A stretch of DNA of 64,000 nucleotides from NCBI GenBank assembly GCA_016705065.1, contig JADIYY010000002.1, positions 372,001-436,000 on the forward strand, in the 5' to 3' direction. This DNA is from Candidatus Aalborgiella aggregata (GTDB lineage: Bacteria; Pseudomonadota; Gammaproteobacteria; Burkholderiales; Burkholderiaceae_C). Positions within the stretch are counted from its first letter, which is position 1. Every line of letters starts with the position of its first letter. This document shows, piece after piece, positions 9,364-18,203 of the stretch. The position numbers were made by a program, and so were the translations under genes. Under the pieces are notes generated by a model. The model ran no database searches. It saw only the letters and a program-made list of their open reading frames with translations, and was not told the DNA's origin.

Positions 9364-9403
9364 AAATAAAAAGGGTCAGGGGCAAATGCTTGCCGCTGAC
9401 CCT
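9364..9403 (-). terminator. Intrinsic terminator between tRNA-Pro and tRNA-Arg
   Basis: On the reverse strand AGGGTCAGCGGCAA pairs with TTGCCCCTGACCCT (one bulge), followed by TTTTTATTT. It ends the tRNA-Pro transcript before tRNA-Arg, which therefore needs its own promoter or read-through. Confidence 0.8.
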
Positions 9404-9412
9404 CAATGTTTT

Positions 9413-9489
9413 TGGTCGGAGTACAAGGATTCGAACCTTGGACCCCCTGGTCCCAAACCAGGTGCGCTACCAGGCTGCGCCACACTCCG
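9413..9489 (-). tRNA. tRNA-Pro (anticodon TGG)
   Basis: Cloverleaf with encoded CCA on the reverse strand. Acceptor CGGAGTG pairs with TACTCCG, with one G-T at the base of the stem. The anticodon loop is TTTGGGA with TGG, and the T loop is TTCGAAT with perfect stem arms (CAAGG/CCTTG). It decodes CCN proline codons. Confidence 0.95.
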
Positions 9490-9556
9490 TCTTGCCCAAG
9501 ATTGTACCGCAATTTTTTGCGGGTTTCTGAAGCAATGCGCTTAAAATCGAGTCAAT

Positions 9557-10654
9557 ATGTCAGGCAATACTTTTGGAACACTCTTCGCTGTCACTAATTT
9601 TGGTGAATCCCACGGCCCAGCTATTGGCTGCATCATCGACGGATGTCCGCCTGGCATGCCTTTGTCTGAAGCCGACATTCAACCCGATTTGGATCGCCGC
9701 CGTCCTGGCACATCCAAATTTGTAACCCAGCGCAACGAAGCCGATGCGGTTGAAATTTTAAGTGGTGTGTATGAAGGCAAAACCACTGGCACACCCATTT
9801 GTTTGCTGATTAAAAACACCGACCAGCGCAGCAAAGACTATGGCAATATTTTGGACACCTTTCGCCCAGGCCATGCCGACTACACCTATTTGCATAAATA
9901 CGGTTTACGTGACCCACGCGGTGGCGGTCGTTCATCGGCACGCTTGACCGCACCCATGGTAGCAGCAGGCGCAGTGGCCAAGAAATGGTTGGCACAGCAA
10001 TACAGCACTGTTTTTCGCGGCTGCATGACGCAGGTGGGTGATGTGGTCGTACCTTTTGAGTCTTGGGACCATGTGCCCAACAACCCATTCTTTGCACCCG
10101 TTGCCAACGTTGCACACATTGAAGCCTACATGGAAGAACTGCGCATGGCGCACGATTCTTGCGGTGCGCGGATTCGCGTATCGGTCAGCAATGTGCCCGT
10201 AGGTTTGGGTGAGCCTTTGTTTGACAAAATGGATGCTGATATAGCGTACGCCATGATGGGCATCAATGCTGTCAAAGGTGTTGAAATTGGTGCTGGCTTT
10301 GGCAGTGTGACCCAGCGTGGCACCAAGCATGGCGATTCTCTATCGCCGCAAGGCTTTAAATCCAACAATGCAGGCGGTGTGTTGGGTGGCATCAGTACAG
10401 GGCAAGATTTGGAAGTGTCCATCGCGATCAAACCCACCAGCTCGATTTTGTCGCCACGCGAGTCCATTGACTTAGCGGGCAACTCGGCCACCGTGGTAAC
10501 TAAGGGTCGGCACGACCCTTGCGTGGGTATTCGCGCAACACCTATTGCTGAAGCCATGTTGGCATTGGTGGTGATGGAACACGCTTTGCGCCAACGCGCA
10601 CAATGCAGTGATGTACGCGTGGCCACCAAGCCCATACCTGCGCAAGCCAAGTAA
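9557..10654 (+). CDS. aroC: Chorismate synthase
   Basis: Final enzyme of the shikimate pathway: converts 5-enolpyruvylshikimate-3-phosphate to chorismate with reduced FMN. The 365-residue protein begins [20 protein letters not shown], contains the family landmarks GRSSAR and the RPGHADYTY block, and ends near the usual length. It is transcribed away from the tRNA pair, and an MFS transporter gene follows within about 25 bases. Confidence 0.97.
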   Translation: MSGNTFGTLFAVTNFGESHGPAIGCIIDGCPPGMPLSEADIQPDLDRRRPGTSKFVTQRNEADAVEILSGVYEGKTTGTPICLLIKNTDQRSKDYGNILDTFRPGHADYTYLHKYGLRDPRGGGRSSARLTAPMVAAGAVAKKWLAQQYSTVFRGCMTQVGDVVVPFESWDHVPNNPFFAPVANVAHIEAYMEELRMAHDSCGARIRVSVSNVPVGLGEPLFDKMDADIAYAMMGINAVKGVEIGAGFGSVTQRGTKHGDSLSPQGFKSNNAGGVLGGISTGQDLEVSIAIKPTSSILSPRESIDLAGNSATVVTKGRHDPCVGIRATPIAEAMLALVVMEHALRQRAQCSDVRVATKPIPAQAK

Positions 10655-10679
10655 CAAACCACGCACATTGAATCGCGCT

Positions 10680-11861
10680 GTGAACACGCAAGCGACGAAC
10701 GCGACAGCAAGACAGCTCGCGCCTTTTGCCGCCATGTCGGCCAGTTATTTTGCGCACATTGGTTTCTTCAATCCGTACCTACCATTGTGGCTGAAAGATT
10801 TGGGCTTGAGCCTGATCACCATCAGCTTGCTCATCACCATTCAATCGATCACACGCATTGTTGCACCCTATGGTTGGGGGTGGCTGAGCGACCACACGGG
10901 TGAACGCGTAAAACTGATGCGCTATGGCGCAACCATGGCGCTCATCGGTTCGCTGGGGCTTTGGTTCAATTGGGGTACCTGGTGGTTTGCATTCATATTG
11001 CTCATCATGTTTTCCCATACCAGCGCCATGATGCCCATGAGTGAAGCGGCCATGGCGCATTTGGTGAGCAGCAGCGGCAGTTTTGACACCAAGCGCTATG
11101 GTCGTGTGCGTTTGTTTGGCTCCATCGGTTTTCTGGTCACCGTATTGGCATCGGGTGCATGGTTTGAAAAATATGGCATGCGTGATTTTCCAGCTTGGAG
11201 CACCTTCACGCTGTTGGCTGTGACCATTGCAGTTTGGCTGCTACCCAACCATAAAGAGCCACGCCACGCACATGAAGTGAATGAGCCCATTTGGCCGATT
11301 TTGCAAGAGCGAAAAGTGCAATGGTTTTTTGCAACTTTGTTTTTCCACGTCATCTCGCACATCAGCTTGTACATCTTCTTTTCGTTGTACTGTGATCAAT
11401 TGGGTTACAGCAAAGCCACCATCGGATTGTTGTGGGCGATTTCGATTGGCGTAGAGATTTATTGGTTTTTCAGCCAAAGCCGCTGGCTGCCTGCCATAAG
11501 CTTGCCAGCATGGCTCATGGTTTGTTCTGCTGTGATGGTTTTGCGCACCGGCATCACAGCCACTAGTGCCAGTGTTTTTGCACTCTTGGTCTTTGCCCAA
11601 ATGCTGCATGCCATTACTTTTGCCACGCATCACACGGCCTGCATCGCCATGTTGTCGAAGCATTTCCCAGGCAGGCACCGTGGCCGTGGTCAAGCCTTGT
11701 ACACCGTGATTGGTTATGGCTTAACAGGCTTTATTGGCGGCGTGGGTGGTGGATTTATGAGTACAAAATACGGTTTATCCAGCGTATTTTATACCTCGAT
11801 TGCTACAAGTTTAATAGCGCTTGTTTGTGCCTACCAAGTTTACAAGCAACATCAAACATAA
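10680..11861 (+). CDS. MFS transporter (HcaT/phenylpropionate permease-like)
   Basis: Twelve-span major facilitator family permease of about 393 residues. The first span region is SASYFAHIGFFNPYLPLWL, and GWLSDHTGERV is the loop 2-3 signature. The fold resembles the 12-span PPP/LacY-type group typified by HcaT. The substrate is not deducible. The frame is open back into aroC; GTG 10680 is chosen as the first start after the aroC stop, with TTG 10668 and ATG 10734 as alternatives. The last 30 codons contain a sequence resembling the head of the local repeats. It converges on the aceA terminator. Confidence 0.8.
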   Translation: MNTQATNATARQLAPFAAMSASYFAHIGFFNPYLPLWLKDLGLSLITISLLITIQSITRIVAPYGWGWLSDHTGERVKLMRYGATMALIGSLGLWFNWGTWWFAFILLIMFSHTSAMMPMSEAAMAHLVSSSGSFDTKRYGRVRLFGSIGFLVTVLASGAWFEKYGMRDFPAWSTFTLLAVTIAVWLLPNHKEPRHAHEVNEPIWPILQERKVQWFFATLFFHVISHISLYIFFSLYCDQLGYSKATIGLLWAISIGVEIYWFFSQSRWLPAISLPAWLMVCSAVMVLRTGITATSASVFALLVFAQMLHAITFATHHTACIAMLSKHFPGRHRGRGQALYTVIGYGLTGFIGGVGGGFMSTKYGLSSVFYTSIATSLIALVCAYQVYKQHQT

Positions 11862-11895
11862 AAAAATCCCGCGCAATTTTGCAACTGCGCGGGAT
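11860..11895 (-). terminator. Intrinsic terminator of aceA
   Basis: ATCCCGCGCA and TGCGCGGGAT are perfect 10-bp arms around a ten-base loop. Read on the reverse strand it is followed by seven T residues, so it ends aceA. The hairpin abuts the stop codon of the MFS gene and may also slow forward transcription. Confidence 0.88.
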
Positions 11896-11920
11896 GTGAA
11901 ACAGATTTGATTTTCTGTGT

Positions 11921-13231
11921 TTAGTGGAATTGCTCTTCTTCAGTAGATCCGGTCAACGCTGTAACGCTGGACTTACCACCTTGAATCACTGTGGTGATTT
12001 CGTCAAAGTAGCCGGTGCCCACTTCTTGTTGGTGTGACACGAAGCTGTAGCCACGGTCACGTGCTGCGAATTCTGGCTCTTGCACTTTTTCCACGTACGC
12101 AGACATGCCGCGCTTGACGTAGTCTTGTGACAAATCGAACATGTGGTACCACATGTTGTGGATGCCTGCCAAGGTGATGAACTGGTATTTGTAGCCCATT
12201 GCACCCAATTCTTTTTGGAATTTGGCAATCGTGGCATCGTCCAAGTTTTTCTTCCAGTTGAAAGATGGTGAGCAGTTGTAGGCCAACATTTTGCCTGGGT
12301 GCTTGGCGTGTACTGCGTCAGCAAACTTCTTCGCAAAGTCCAAATCAGGCGTACCTGTTTCGCACCAGACCAAATCGGCGTAATCAGCATAAGCGACAGC
12401 GCGGCTGATGGCTTGGTCGATACCTTTTTTGGTTTTGTAGAAGCCTTCAGCAGTACGCTCGCCAGTCAAGAATGGCTTGTCGTTGGCATCGTAGTCGCTG
12501 GTCAACAAATCGGCTGCTTCTGCATCGGTACGGGCAATCACCAAAGTTGGCACGCCATACACGTCAGCTGCCATACGGGCTGCGATCAATTTTTGTACCG
12601 CTTCGGTGGTAGGCACCAACACTTTGCCGCCCATGTGGCCGCATTTTTTCACTGAAGCCAATTGGTCTTCAAAGTGAACGCCGCCTGCACCAGCGCGAAT
12701 CATGGCTTTCATCAGTTCGTAGGCATTCAACACGCCACCGAAACCAGCTTCAGCATCGGCCACGATGGGTGCGTGGTAGTCGATATAGCCTTTGTCGCCA
12801 GGGTTGATGCCTTTGGACCATTGAATTTCGTCAGCACGTGTGAACGAATTGTTGATACGCTCAACCACTTTTGGCACTGAATCAACTGGGTACAAAGATT
12901 GGTCTGGGTACATTGCTGAGTACTCGTTGTTATCAGCAGCCACTTGCCAGCCTGACAAATAAATGGCTTTGATCCCAGCTTTCACCTGTTGCATGGCTTG
13001 ACCACCGGTCAACGCGCCCAAGCAATTCACATAGGGCTCATTGCTCACCAAGTTCCACAGTTTTTCAGCGCCGCGACGTGCCAAAGTGTGCTCTACTTGG
13101 AATGATCCGCGCAAGCGAACCACATCAGCCGCGCTGTAACCGCGTTTGATGCCTTTCCAGCGAGGGTTGGTGGCCCAGTCTTTTTCAAGTTCCGCGATTT
13201 GTTGTTCGCGTGTGAGGTTTTTCTGACTCAT
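11921..13231 (-). CDS. aceA: Isocitrate lyase
   Basis: First enzyme of the glyoxylate shunt: cleaves isocitrate to glyoxylate and succinate, allowing growth on acetate and fatty acids. The 436-residue protein carries the catalytic signature KKCGHMGG with the cysteine at residue 197, and the N-terminal [19 protein letters not shown] block. AGGAG precedes the ATG. Malate synthase is not in the window. A repeated dyad lies 70-120 bases upstream, which may be the control region. It is transcribed alone and ended by a strong terminator. Confidence 0.97.
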   Translation of the reverse strand: MSQKNLTREQQIAELEKDWATNPRWKGIKRGYSAADVVRLRGSFQVEHTLARRGAEKLWNLVSNEPYVNCLGALTGGQAMQQVKAGIKAIYLSGWQVAADNNEYSAMYPDQSLYPVDSVPKVVERINNSFTRADEIQWSKGINPGDKGYIDYHAPIVADAEAGFGGVLNAYELMKAMIRAGAGGVHFEDQLASVKKCGHMGGKVLVPTTEAVQKLIAARMAADVYGVPTLVIARTDAEAADLLTSDYDANDKPFLTGERTAEGFYKTKKGIDQAISRAVAYADYADLVWCETGTPDLDFAKKFADAVHAKHPGKMLAYNCSPSFNWKKNLDDATIAKFQKELGAMGYKYQFITLAGIHNMWYHMFDLSQDYVKRGMSAYVEKVQEPEFAARDRGYSFVSHQQEVGTGYFDEITTVIQGGKSSVTALTGSTEEEQFH

Positions 13232-13303
13232 GACATACTCCTATGATTAAAAAAATGAAAGTGGCGAGGCAACCATTCGCTGCATCTCTTAAACATGATT
13301 GTA

Positions 13304-13346
13304 GTCTTATATAAGAGTGTTTTCCACTCTTATGTCTTATAGAAGA
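13304..13346. promoter_or_regulatory. Duplicated near-palindromic operator upstream of aceA
   Basis: GTCTTATAtAAGA at 13304-13316 and GTCTTATAgAAGA at 13334-13346 are two copies of one 13-mer, 30 bases apart (about three helical turns). Between them ATAAGAGTG and CACTCTTAT form a perfect 9-bp inverted repeat. Spacing and symmetry suggest a dimeric regulator of aceA; the regulator is not identified. Confidence 0.6.
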
Positions 13347-13387
13347 TATTTATTTTATTAATATAAATCAACAAGTTAAAAATAGCA

Positions 13388-13424
13388 TTTCTCGATATGA
13401 AATATGATTTTCCATATTGAGAAA
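13388..13424. promoter_or_regulatory. Dyad upstream of the EamA transporter gene
   Basis: TTTCTCgATATG and CATATtGAGAAA are matching half-sites with one central mismatch, separated by 13 bases. The dyad ends 20 bases before the EamA start and could be an operator for it or for the divergent aceA gene. Confidence 0.45.
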
Positions 13425-13444
13425 AATTAAACGAAATAAAATCC

Positions 13445-14398
13445 ATGCAAATGAACAAACCACTGGCCTACTTTTGTTTAGCACTGAGCATGGCTTTGGT
13501 AGGCAGTTATGTGGCGCTATCTAAACCACTCACTGTGGTGCTGCCCATTTTTCTGTTGGCTTGGCTGCGTTTTGGTATCGGTGGCTTGGCAATGCTGCAT
13601 TGGTTGAAAAAACCCAGCAATGAAGCCGCCATGAGTCCACAAACCAAACGCTTGGTTTTCATTGAATCGTTTTTAGGCAACTTTTTATTTTCAATTTGCA
13701 TGCTCTTTGGTGTCAGCATGACCAGCGCGCTCAATGCCGGCATCATCATGTCCACCATTCCGGCAGTGGTCGCTGTATTGAGCTGGATATTTTTGCGCGA
13801 ACGCATTGGGCTGAACGTCTGGCTGGCCGTGGCATGCGGTGTGTTGGGCATCGCTTTGTTTGCAATTTCAAAATCTGCTACCGAAATTCAAAATGCGAAT
13901 ATCAACATCACATCAACAACCACAACATTCACAAGTGCATGGCTTGGCAATGTTTTGCTTTTTTGTGCCGTGCTGTGTGAAGCAGCGTATGCAGTGATTG
14001 GTAAAAAGCTAACCAACACATTGAGCCCCAAGCGCATCAGCGCACTCATCAATTTGTGGGGATTTGTGTTGATGACACCATTTGGTTTGTACATGGCGTG
14101 GCAATTTAATTTTGGCAGTGTGTCGAATCAGATGTGGTTGCTGTTAATTTTTTATGCACTGGCTGCCAGTGTGTGGACTGTGTGGTTGTGGATGACAGGC
14201 TTGCAAATTATTCCGTCGTCACAAGCTGGTGTGTTCACTGTTTTCTTGCCTGTATCGGCCGCCGTAGTTGGCGTGCTTGTGTTGGGTGAAAGCATTAACA
14301 CGTGGCAGTTTATTGCACTGTGCATTGCACTTTTGGGCGTGATCATTGCGACCCAATGGCAAGCACAGAGAGAAAAACGCACCAAATTGAATAATTGA
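13445..14398 (+). CDS. EamA/DMT-family exporter
   Basis: Inner-membrane drug/metabolite transporter of 317 residues with ten predicted spans in two EamA repeats. The first repeat ends near WIFLRERIGLNVWLAVACGVLGIALFAI and the second near VLVLGESINTWQFIALCIALLGVIIATQW, each showing the family's E-x-hydrophobic pattern. A Ser/Thr-rich loop (about residues 153-165) separates the halves. The substrate is unknown; relatives export amino acids or related metabolites. It is divergent from aceA across a 213-base control region. Confidence 0.85.
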   Translation: MQMNKPLAYFCLALSMALVGSYVALSKPLTVVLPIFLLAWLRFGIGGLAMLHWLKKPSNEAAMSPQTKRLVFIESFLGNFLFSICMLFGVSMTSALNAGIIMSTIPAVVAVLSWIFLRERIGLNVWLAVACGVLGIALFAISKSATEIQNANINITSTTTTFTSAWLGNVLLFCAVLCEAAYAVIGKKLTNTLSPKRISALINLWGFVLMTPFGLYMAWQFNFGSVSNQMWLLLIFYALAASVWTVWLWMTGLQIIPSSQAGVFTVFLPVSAAVVGVLVLGESINTWQFIALCIALLGVIIATQWQAQREKRTKLNN

Positions 14399-14408
14399 TG
14401 TGCTTCAG

Positions 14409-14500
14409 AGGGAAAAACAGCATTTCTCCTCTGAAAAAACAACATTTTTTGCAAAAAAAACTGTTTTCCCCTATGAAAACGCTGTTTTCTCCAGTAGCAT
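14409..14500. other. A/T-rich hairpins after the EamA gene
   Basis: CAGAGGGAAA pairs with TTTCTCCTCTG with one bulge, and GGGAAAAACAG is nearly complementary to CTGTTTTCCC further on. A third segment (GAAAACGCTGTTTTC) forms its own small inverted repeat. No T-tract follows the stems, so this is a possible weak terminator or processing region. Confidence 0.4.
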
Positions 14501-14603
14501 CCGCAAGTCAAACGATGAATTGCGCTGAATGCGTTTCTAAGAGAGTCGATTAAAGCGTCTTCTTCATTGACAGATTCTTAACTTCAAATAAAGGAAATTA
14601 ATC

Positions 14604-15074
14604 ATGGCAACTGCAAAAAAACCTGCTGCAAAAAAAGCAGCTCCAGCAAAGAAAGCCCCTGCTAAAAAAGTAGCCGCTAAAAAAGCTCCAGCGAAAAAAG
14701 CTGCTCCAGCTAAAAAGCCAGCTGCTAAAAAAGCACCTGCAAAGAAAGCTGCACCAGCTAAGAAAGTTGCTGCTAAAAAGCCAGCCGCTAAAAAAGCAGC
14801 TAAGCCAAAAGCACCAGCAAAAAAACGCGTACCTAATGCAGCTTTCATGAAGCCATTGACTTTGAGCAATGCATTGGCAGCAGTGGTTGGCGCAGCAGCC
14901 ATGCCCCGCACTGAAATCGTATCTAAATTGTGGGTTTACATCAAGAAAAACAAACTGCAAGACGCAGTCAACAAGCGCATGATCAACGCTGACGCAAAAT
15001 TGCGCGAAGTGTTTGGCAAAGCACAAGTGTCCATGTTCGAAATGGCTGGCTTGATCGGCAAGCACGTTAAATAA
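14604..15074 (+). CDS. Histone H1-like lysine-rich protein with SWIB domain
   Basis: A 156-residue protein in two parts. Residues 1-75 are tandem Lys/Ala/Pro repeats (KKAAPAKK, KKVAAKK) like eukaryotic H1 tails and bacterial H1-like proteins. Residues 77-156 form a SWIB/MDM2-like domain, running from FMKPLTLSNALAAVVG through KLWVYIKKNKLQD to the end. Such proteins are found in Betaproteobacteria and Chlamydia and are thought to act on the nucleoid, but the bacterial SWIB role is not settled. AGGAA precedes the ATG and a strong terminator follows. The repeat array probably varies in length between strains. Confidence 0.88.
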   Translation: MATAKKPAAKKAAPAKKAPAKKVAAKKAPAKKAAPAKKPAAKKAPAKKAAPAKKVAAKKPAAKKAAKPKAPAKKRVPNAAFMKPLTLSNALAAVVGAAAMPRTEIVSKLWVYIKKNKLQDAVNKRMINADAKLREVFGKAQVSMFEMAGLIGKHVK

Positions 15075-15090
15075 TATTTAACTCGCCAAC

Positions 15091-15119
15091 AAAAAGCCGG
15101 TTGCGACCGGCTTTTTTTT
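15091..15119 (+). terminator. Rho-independent terminator after the SWIB gene
   Basis: AAAAAGCCGGT pairs with ACCGGCTTTTT around a TGCG loop, followed by further T residues. It lies 16 bases after the stop. Confidence 0.92.
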
Positions 15120-15254
15120 CGACTGTGCCATCTTCAATCATCAGGTTGCAGACGTCAGTTCATTGTCAAGTCTTGCAGTAAACTTGTCGGCTACAAACCA
15201 GTTACAAAGGTTCTAGCGGGTTACACACCTATAGAACAAAAAGAGGAGCGCAAC

Positions 15255-16550
15255 ATGTCTTACCAAAGCCAATACGAATCCAAGCGCATGAGCGCGCAAG
15301 AGGCCATTAAACACGTCAAGAATGGCGATTTCATTGTGGTGCCCACGGGCGCGGGTGAACCGCCGGTTTTATTAACCGCCTTGTCCGATGCACGCCGCAA
15401 TTACAAAGACGTGAAAGTGGGCTCCGTATTGCCCATGCGCAAGTTTGGCTACCTGGACCCTGAAACCTACGAAAACGTGCGCATGGTCAGCTTCTTCTTG
15501 GGCGGGCAAGCACGTCCTGGCGCACAGCTAGGCTGGGTGGAATACATCCCCTGCAACTTCTCTGACATTCCACGCAAAATGGAGCGCGGCAACATGGCGG
15601 CCGATGTGGTTTTTGCCTTGTGCTCTCCCATGGATGACCATGGTTACTTCTCCATCAGCTTGGGCGCAGACTACACCATGGCGGCTTTAAGCAAAGCGCA
15701 CGCCATCGTTTTAGAAGTAAACCCCAACGTACCCTTTGCCAACGGCGACTGCCATGTGCACATTTCGCAAGTAACGGCCTTGATTGAAGACGATGCGCCC
15801 GTGCTGGAAGTGGGATTGCCCAAAATTGGCCCCGTGCAAGAAGCCATTGGCAAGTATGTGGCCGACATGATTGAAGACGGCTCTACCCTGCAAATTGGCT
15901 ACGGCGGCATTCCAGATGCCGTGGTGATGCAACTCACTGACAAAAAAGATTTGGGCGTGCACACCGAAATGTTGGGCGACGGCATCATGAGCTTGGTGGA
16001 AAAAGGCGTGGTCAACTGCAGCCGCAAAAATTTCAACAAAGGCAAAATCATCGCCACCTTTGCGCTGGGCTCGAAAAAACTGTACCAATTCATGCACCGC
16101 AACCCCATGCTGGAAATGCACCCGGTCAACTACACGAATGACCCGTATTCTGCTGGACAAAATGACAATTTGATTTCCGTCAACGCCACTTTGCAAATCG
16201 ACTTTTTAGGCCAATGCGGCTCCGAAAGTTTAGGCCCTCTGCCCTTCTCTGGCACTGGCGGTCAAGCCGATTTTGTGCGCGCAGCCAATCGCTCTAAAGG
16301 CGGCAAATCATTCATCGTCCTACCATCAACAGCCAAAGACGACACCATCTCACGCATCGCCCCCATGCTCACACCGGGCACGGCGGTATCGACCAGCAAA
16401 AACGAAGTCAACTACGTCGTCACCGAATTCGGTGTCGCCAAACTAGACGGCAAATCTGCCAAACAACGCGTTCAAGCTTTGGTAGGCATCGCCCATCCCA
16501 AGTTCAGAGATGAACTTTTGGCAAGCGCAAAGAAGATGAATTTGCTGTGA
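15255..16550 (+). CDS. Acetyl-CoA hydrolase/4-hydroxybutyrate CoA-transferase family protein
   Basis: Class I CoA-transferase of 431 residues. The N-terminal half includes GDFIVVPTGAGEPP. The motif HTEMLGDG places a glutamate at residue 238, the position of the catalytic Glu in 4-hydroxybutyrate CoA-transferase. GTGGQADF lies near the C-terminal CoA-binding region. It would move CoA between acetyl-CoA and another acid; the partner acid is not evident. A strong GAGGAG ribosome site precedes the ATG. It converges with the DadA-like gene, with repeat copy B in the junction. Confidence 0.85.
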   Translation: MSYQSQYESKRMSAQEAIKHVKNGDFIVVPTGAGEPPVLLTALSDARRNYKDVKVGSVLPMRKFGYLDPETYENVRMVSFFLGGQARPGAQLGWVEYIPCNFSDIPRKMERGNMAADVVFALCSPMDDHGYFSISLGADYTMAALSKAHAIVLEVNPNVPFANGDCHVHISQVTALIEDDAPVLEVGLPKIGPVQEAIGKYVADMIEDGSTLQIGYGGIPDAVVMQLTDKKDLGVHTEMLGDGIMSLVEKGVVNCSRKNFNKGKIIATFALGSKKLYQFMHRNPMLEMHPVNYTNDPYSAGQNDNLISVNATLQIDFLGQCGSESLGPLPFSGTGGQADFVRAANRSKGGKSFIVLPSTAKDDTISRIAPMLTPGTAVSTSKNEVNYVVTEFGVAKLDGKSAKQRVQALVGIAHPKFRDELLASAKKMNLL

Positions 16551-16564
16551 CCGATTTGCCCAGC

Positions 16565-16632
16565 ATGCTATAAATTAAATAGCACGTTAGGGAATCAATA
16601 CGCTGGATACAGGTCAATTTTTCATCTAAAAT
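16565..16632 (+). repeat. Dispersed ~68-bp repeat, copy B
   Basis: ATGCTAT...ATAGCA head, then a degraded core (TAGGGAATCAATACGC) and ACAGGTCAATTT, ending CTAAAAT. It fills the junction between two convergent genes, and its last base is the first base of the DadA-like stop codon on the other strand. Confidence 0.82.
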
Positions 16633-17900
16633 TACGCAAACTTGGTTCGCGCAGATCCAGCTGCAAGGCTTGTCTCTTGTGCTGACTCTGAAATGACTTG
16701 GCTCACCATATCGGCAGTGACTGCTGACAGCGTCCAACCCAAATGTCCATGACCGGTGTTGTAAAACACATTGGCTTTCTTACCGCGCCCGACGCGCGGC
16801 ATCATGTTGGGCATCATGGGGCGCAAGCCTGCCCATGACACGACGGAGCGGGTGTTGATGTTGGGGAAGCATTGCTCAACCCATTTGATCAAGGGTTGAA
16901 TGCGATTGGCGCGGATGTCGCGGTTCATGCCATTGAACTCTGCTGTGCCTGCCACGCGAAAACGATTCAAACCCAAACGGCTGGTGACCAACTTGGTTTC
17001 GTCGTCTAACAAACTCACCATGGGTGCGCCGGCTTGGCTGGCTGCATCGTTCAAGTTCACCGTGATGGAATAGCCTTTGACAGGGTAGATGTTGACGCGG
17101 TCGCCCAGTTGCGCTGCAAAATCGCGGCTGGCCACACCAGCGCAAACAACGACGCTGTCAAAAGTGTGTGCATGGTGGGTGCTGCTTTCTTGATCGAAGG
17201 TGGTGACAACGGCCAATTGGCCGTCGCTCTTCAGCGAAGTCACATCTTGACCATACAAAATTTGCACACCCATGCGCTGTGCGGCTGCAGCCAAACCGTT
17301 GGTGAAGAGGTGAATGTCACCCGTAGAGTCGCTTTCAGTAAAGTAGCCACCATAGTAGTTGCCTGCCAGTGTGGGCTCAATGGTTTTCATTTCTTGCGGC
17401 GTGACGGCACGGCGTGGCAAACCACCTTTTGCCAGCAATTGCGACACACGTCCCGCATGATCAAAGCCCGCTTTATCGCGGTAGATGTGCAATATGCCTT
17501 CTTTCTTTAAATCGAATTGAATGCCCTCTTCTTCAGCCCATGCAAACAAATGCTGACGTGCCGCCACCGCCATGCGCGCCGTTTCAACGGTGTTGCGCTC
17601 ATACTGGGGCATGGCAGCTATGAATTCAGCAAACCACGAAATTTTGTGCCAAGAGGGTTTGGGGTTAACCAACAAAGGTGCATCGCTTTTGAGCATCCAT
17701 TTCAGCCCTTTGAGAATGGTTGACTTGTGCGTCCACACCTCGGCATTGGATGCCGATAACTGACCGCCGTTGGCGAAGGAAGTTTCCATAGCGGCGTAGC
17801 GCTGGCGTTCAAACAACGTGACCGTGAAGCCACGTTTGGCTAAAGCGTAGGCGGTGGTGACGCCTGTGATGCCGCCACCAATGATTGCGATTGTTTTCAT
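16632..17900 (-). CDS. DadA-like D-amino-acid/glycine dehydrogenase
   Basis: FAD-dependent deaminating dehydrogenase of 422 residues. The N-terminal dinucleotide-binding motif is IIGGGITGVTTAYAL, and the C-terminal block SWAGLRPMMPNMMP...NTGHGHLGWTLS is the DadA signature. It oxidises a D-amino acid (or glycine) to the keto acid and ammonia. The ATG at 17900 begins at the flavin motif; the frame is open to 17942, but that would place coding sequence next to the riboswitch. A tandem glycine riboswitch lies directly upstream, so glycine is a likely inducer and perhaps a substrate. This pairing is inferred from context. Confidence 0.9.
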   Translation of the reverse strand: MKTIAIIGGGITGVTTAYALAKRGFTVTLFERQRYAAMETSFANGGQLSASNAEVWTHKSTILKGLKWMLKSDAPLLVNPKPSWHKISWFAEFIAAMPQYERNTVETARMAVAARQHLFAWAEEEGIQFDLKKEGILHIYRDKAGFDHAGRVSQLLAKGGLPRRAVTPQEMKTIEPTLAGNYYGGYFTESDSTGDIHLFTNGLAAAAQRMGVQILYGQDVTSLKSDGQLAVVTTFDQESSTHHAHTFDSVVVCAGVASRDFAAQLGDRVNIYPVKGYSITVNLNDAASQAGAPMVSLLDDETKLVTSRLGLNRFRVAGTAEFNGMNRDIRANRIQPLIKWVEQCFPNINTRSVVSWAGLRPMMPNMMPRVGRGKKANVFYNTGHGHLGWTLSAVTADMVSQVISESAQETSLAAGSARTKFA

Positions 17901-17960
17901 GCGATAAAAGCTTTCAAAACGTCGAGGCTTGGGCTTTGCCATACAAAACGTATGCCAAAG

Positions 17961-18174
17961 CGCCCCTTCTGTTTTGGACCTGAGAGATTCACGATGTGCT
18001 GATTGTGTTCAGCGCCTCGCTTGCTCCTGCGGTGCACTGGCAGACGATGAATGCCAGTAGCTCTTCAGAGAATGTGCAAGTGATCGGTCCTTTTGCCTGA
18101 GAGATTCCGGGGCGGTTGCTCCTTCGGCGCTGCCAGTGGTTTGATGCAATGGCAGACTCTCCCGATCACTTGTT
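17961..18174 (-). promoter_or_regulatory. Tandem glycine riboswitch (two gcvT-type aptamers)
   Basis: On the reverse strand the first aptamer reads GGGAGAGTCTGCC...GCCGAAGGAGCAA...AATCTCTCAGGCAAAAGGAC. The second repeats the pattern: CTCTGAAGAGC...CACCGCAGGAGCAAG...GAATCTCTCAGGTCC. These are the conserved elements of the glycine riboswitch, including the two-aptamer arrangement. It leads into the DadA-like gene. After the second aptamer an 11-bp near-perfect hairpin (17934-17960, one mismatch) without a T-tract sits before the start codon and may be the expression platform. Confidence 0.93.
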
Positions 18175-18203
18175 GACAATTAAGTCGACTAAAAAAACAA
18201 AAA

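Noticed and set aside
11780..11855. Sequence like a repeat head (ATTGCTACAAGTTTAATAGCG) in the MFS gene end
   Set aside because: It has the TTGCTA...AATAGC head but lacks the TAGGCAATnAATACGC core, so it may be a chance match or a remote relative. Not counted as a copy.
14604..15065. Reverse open frame opposite the lysine-rich SWIB gene
   Set aside because: Ser/Phe/Cys-rich composition is the mirror of AAA/GCT-type codons; no independent evidence of a gene.
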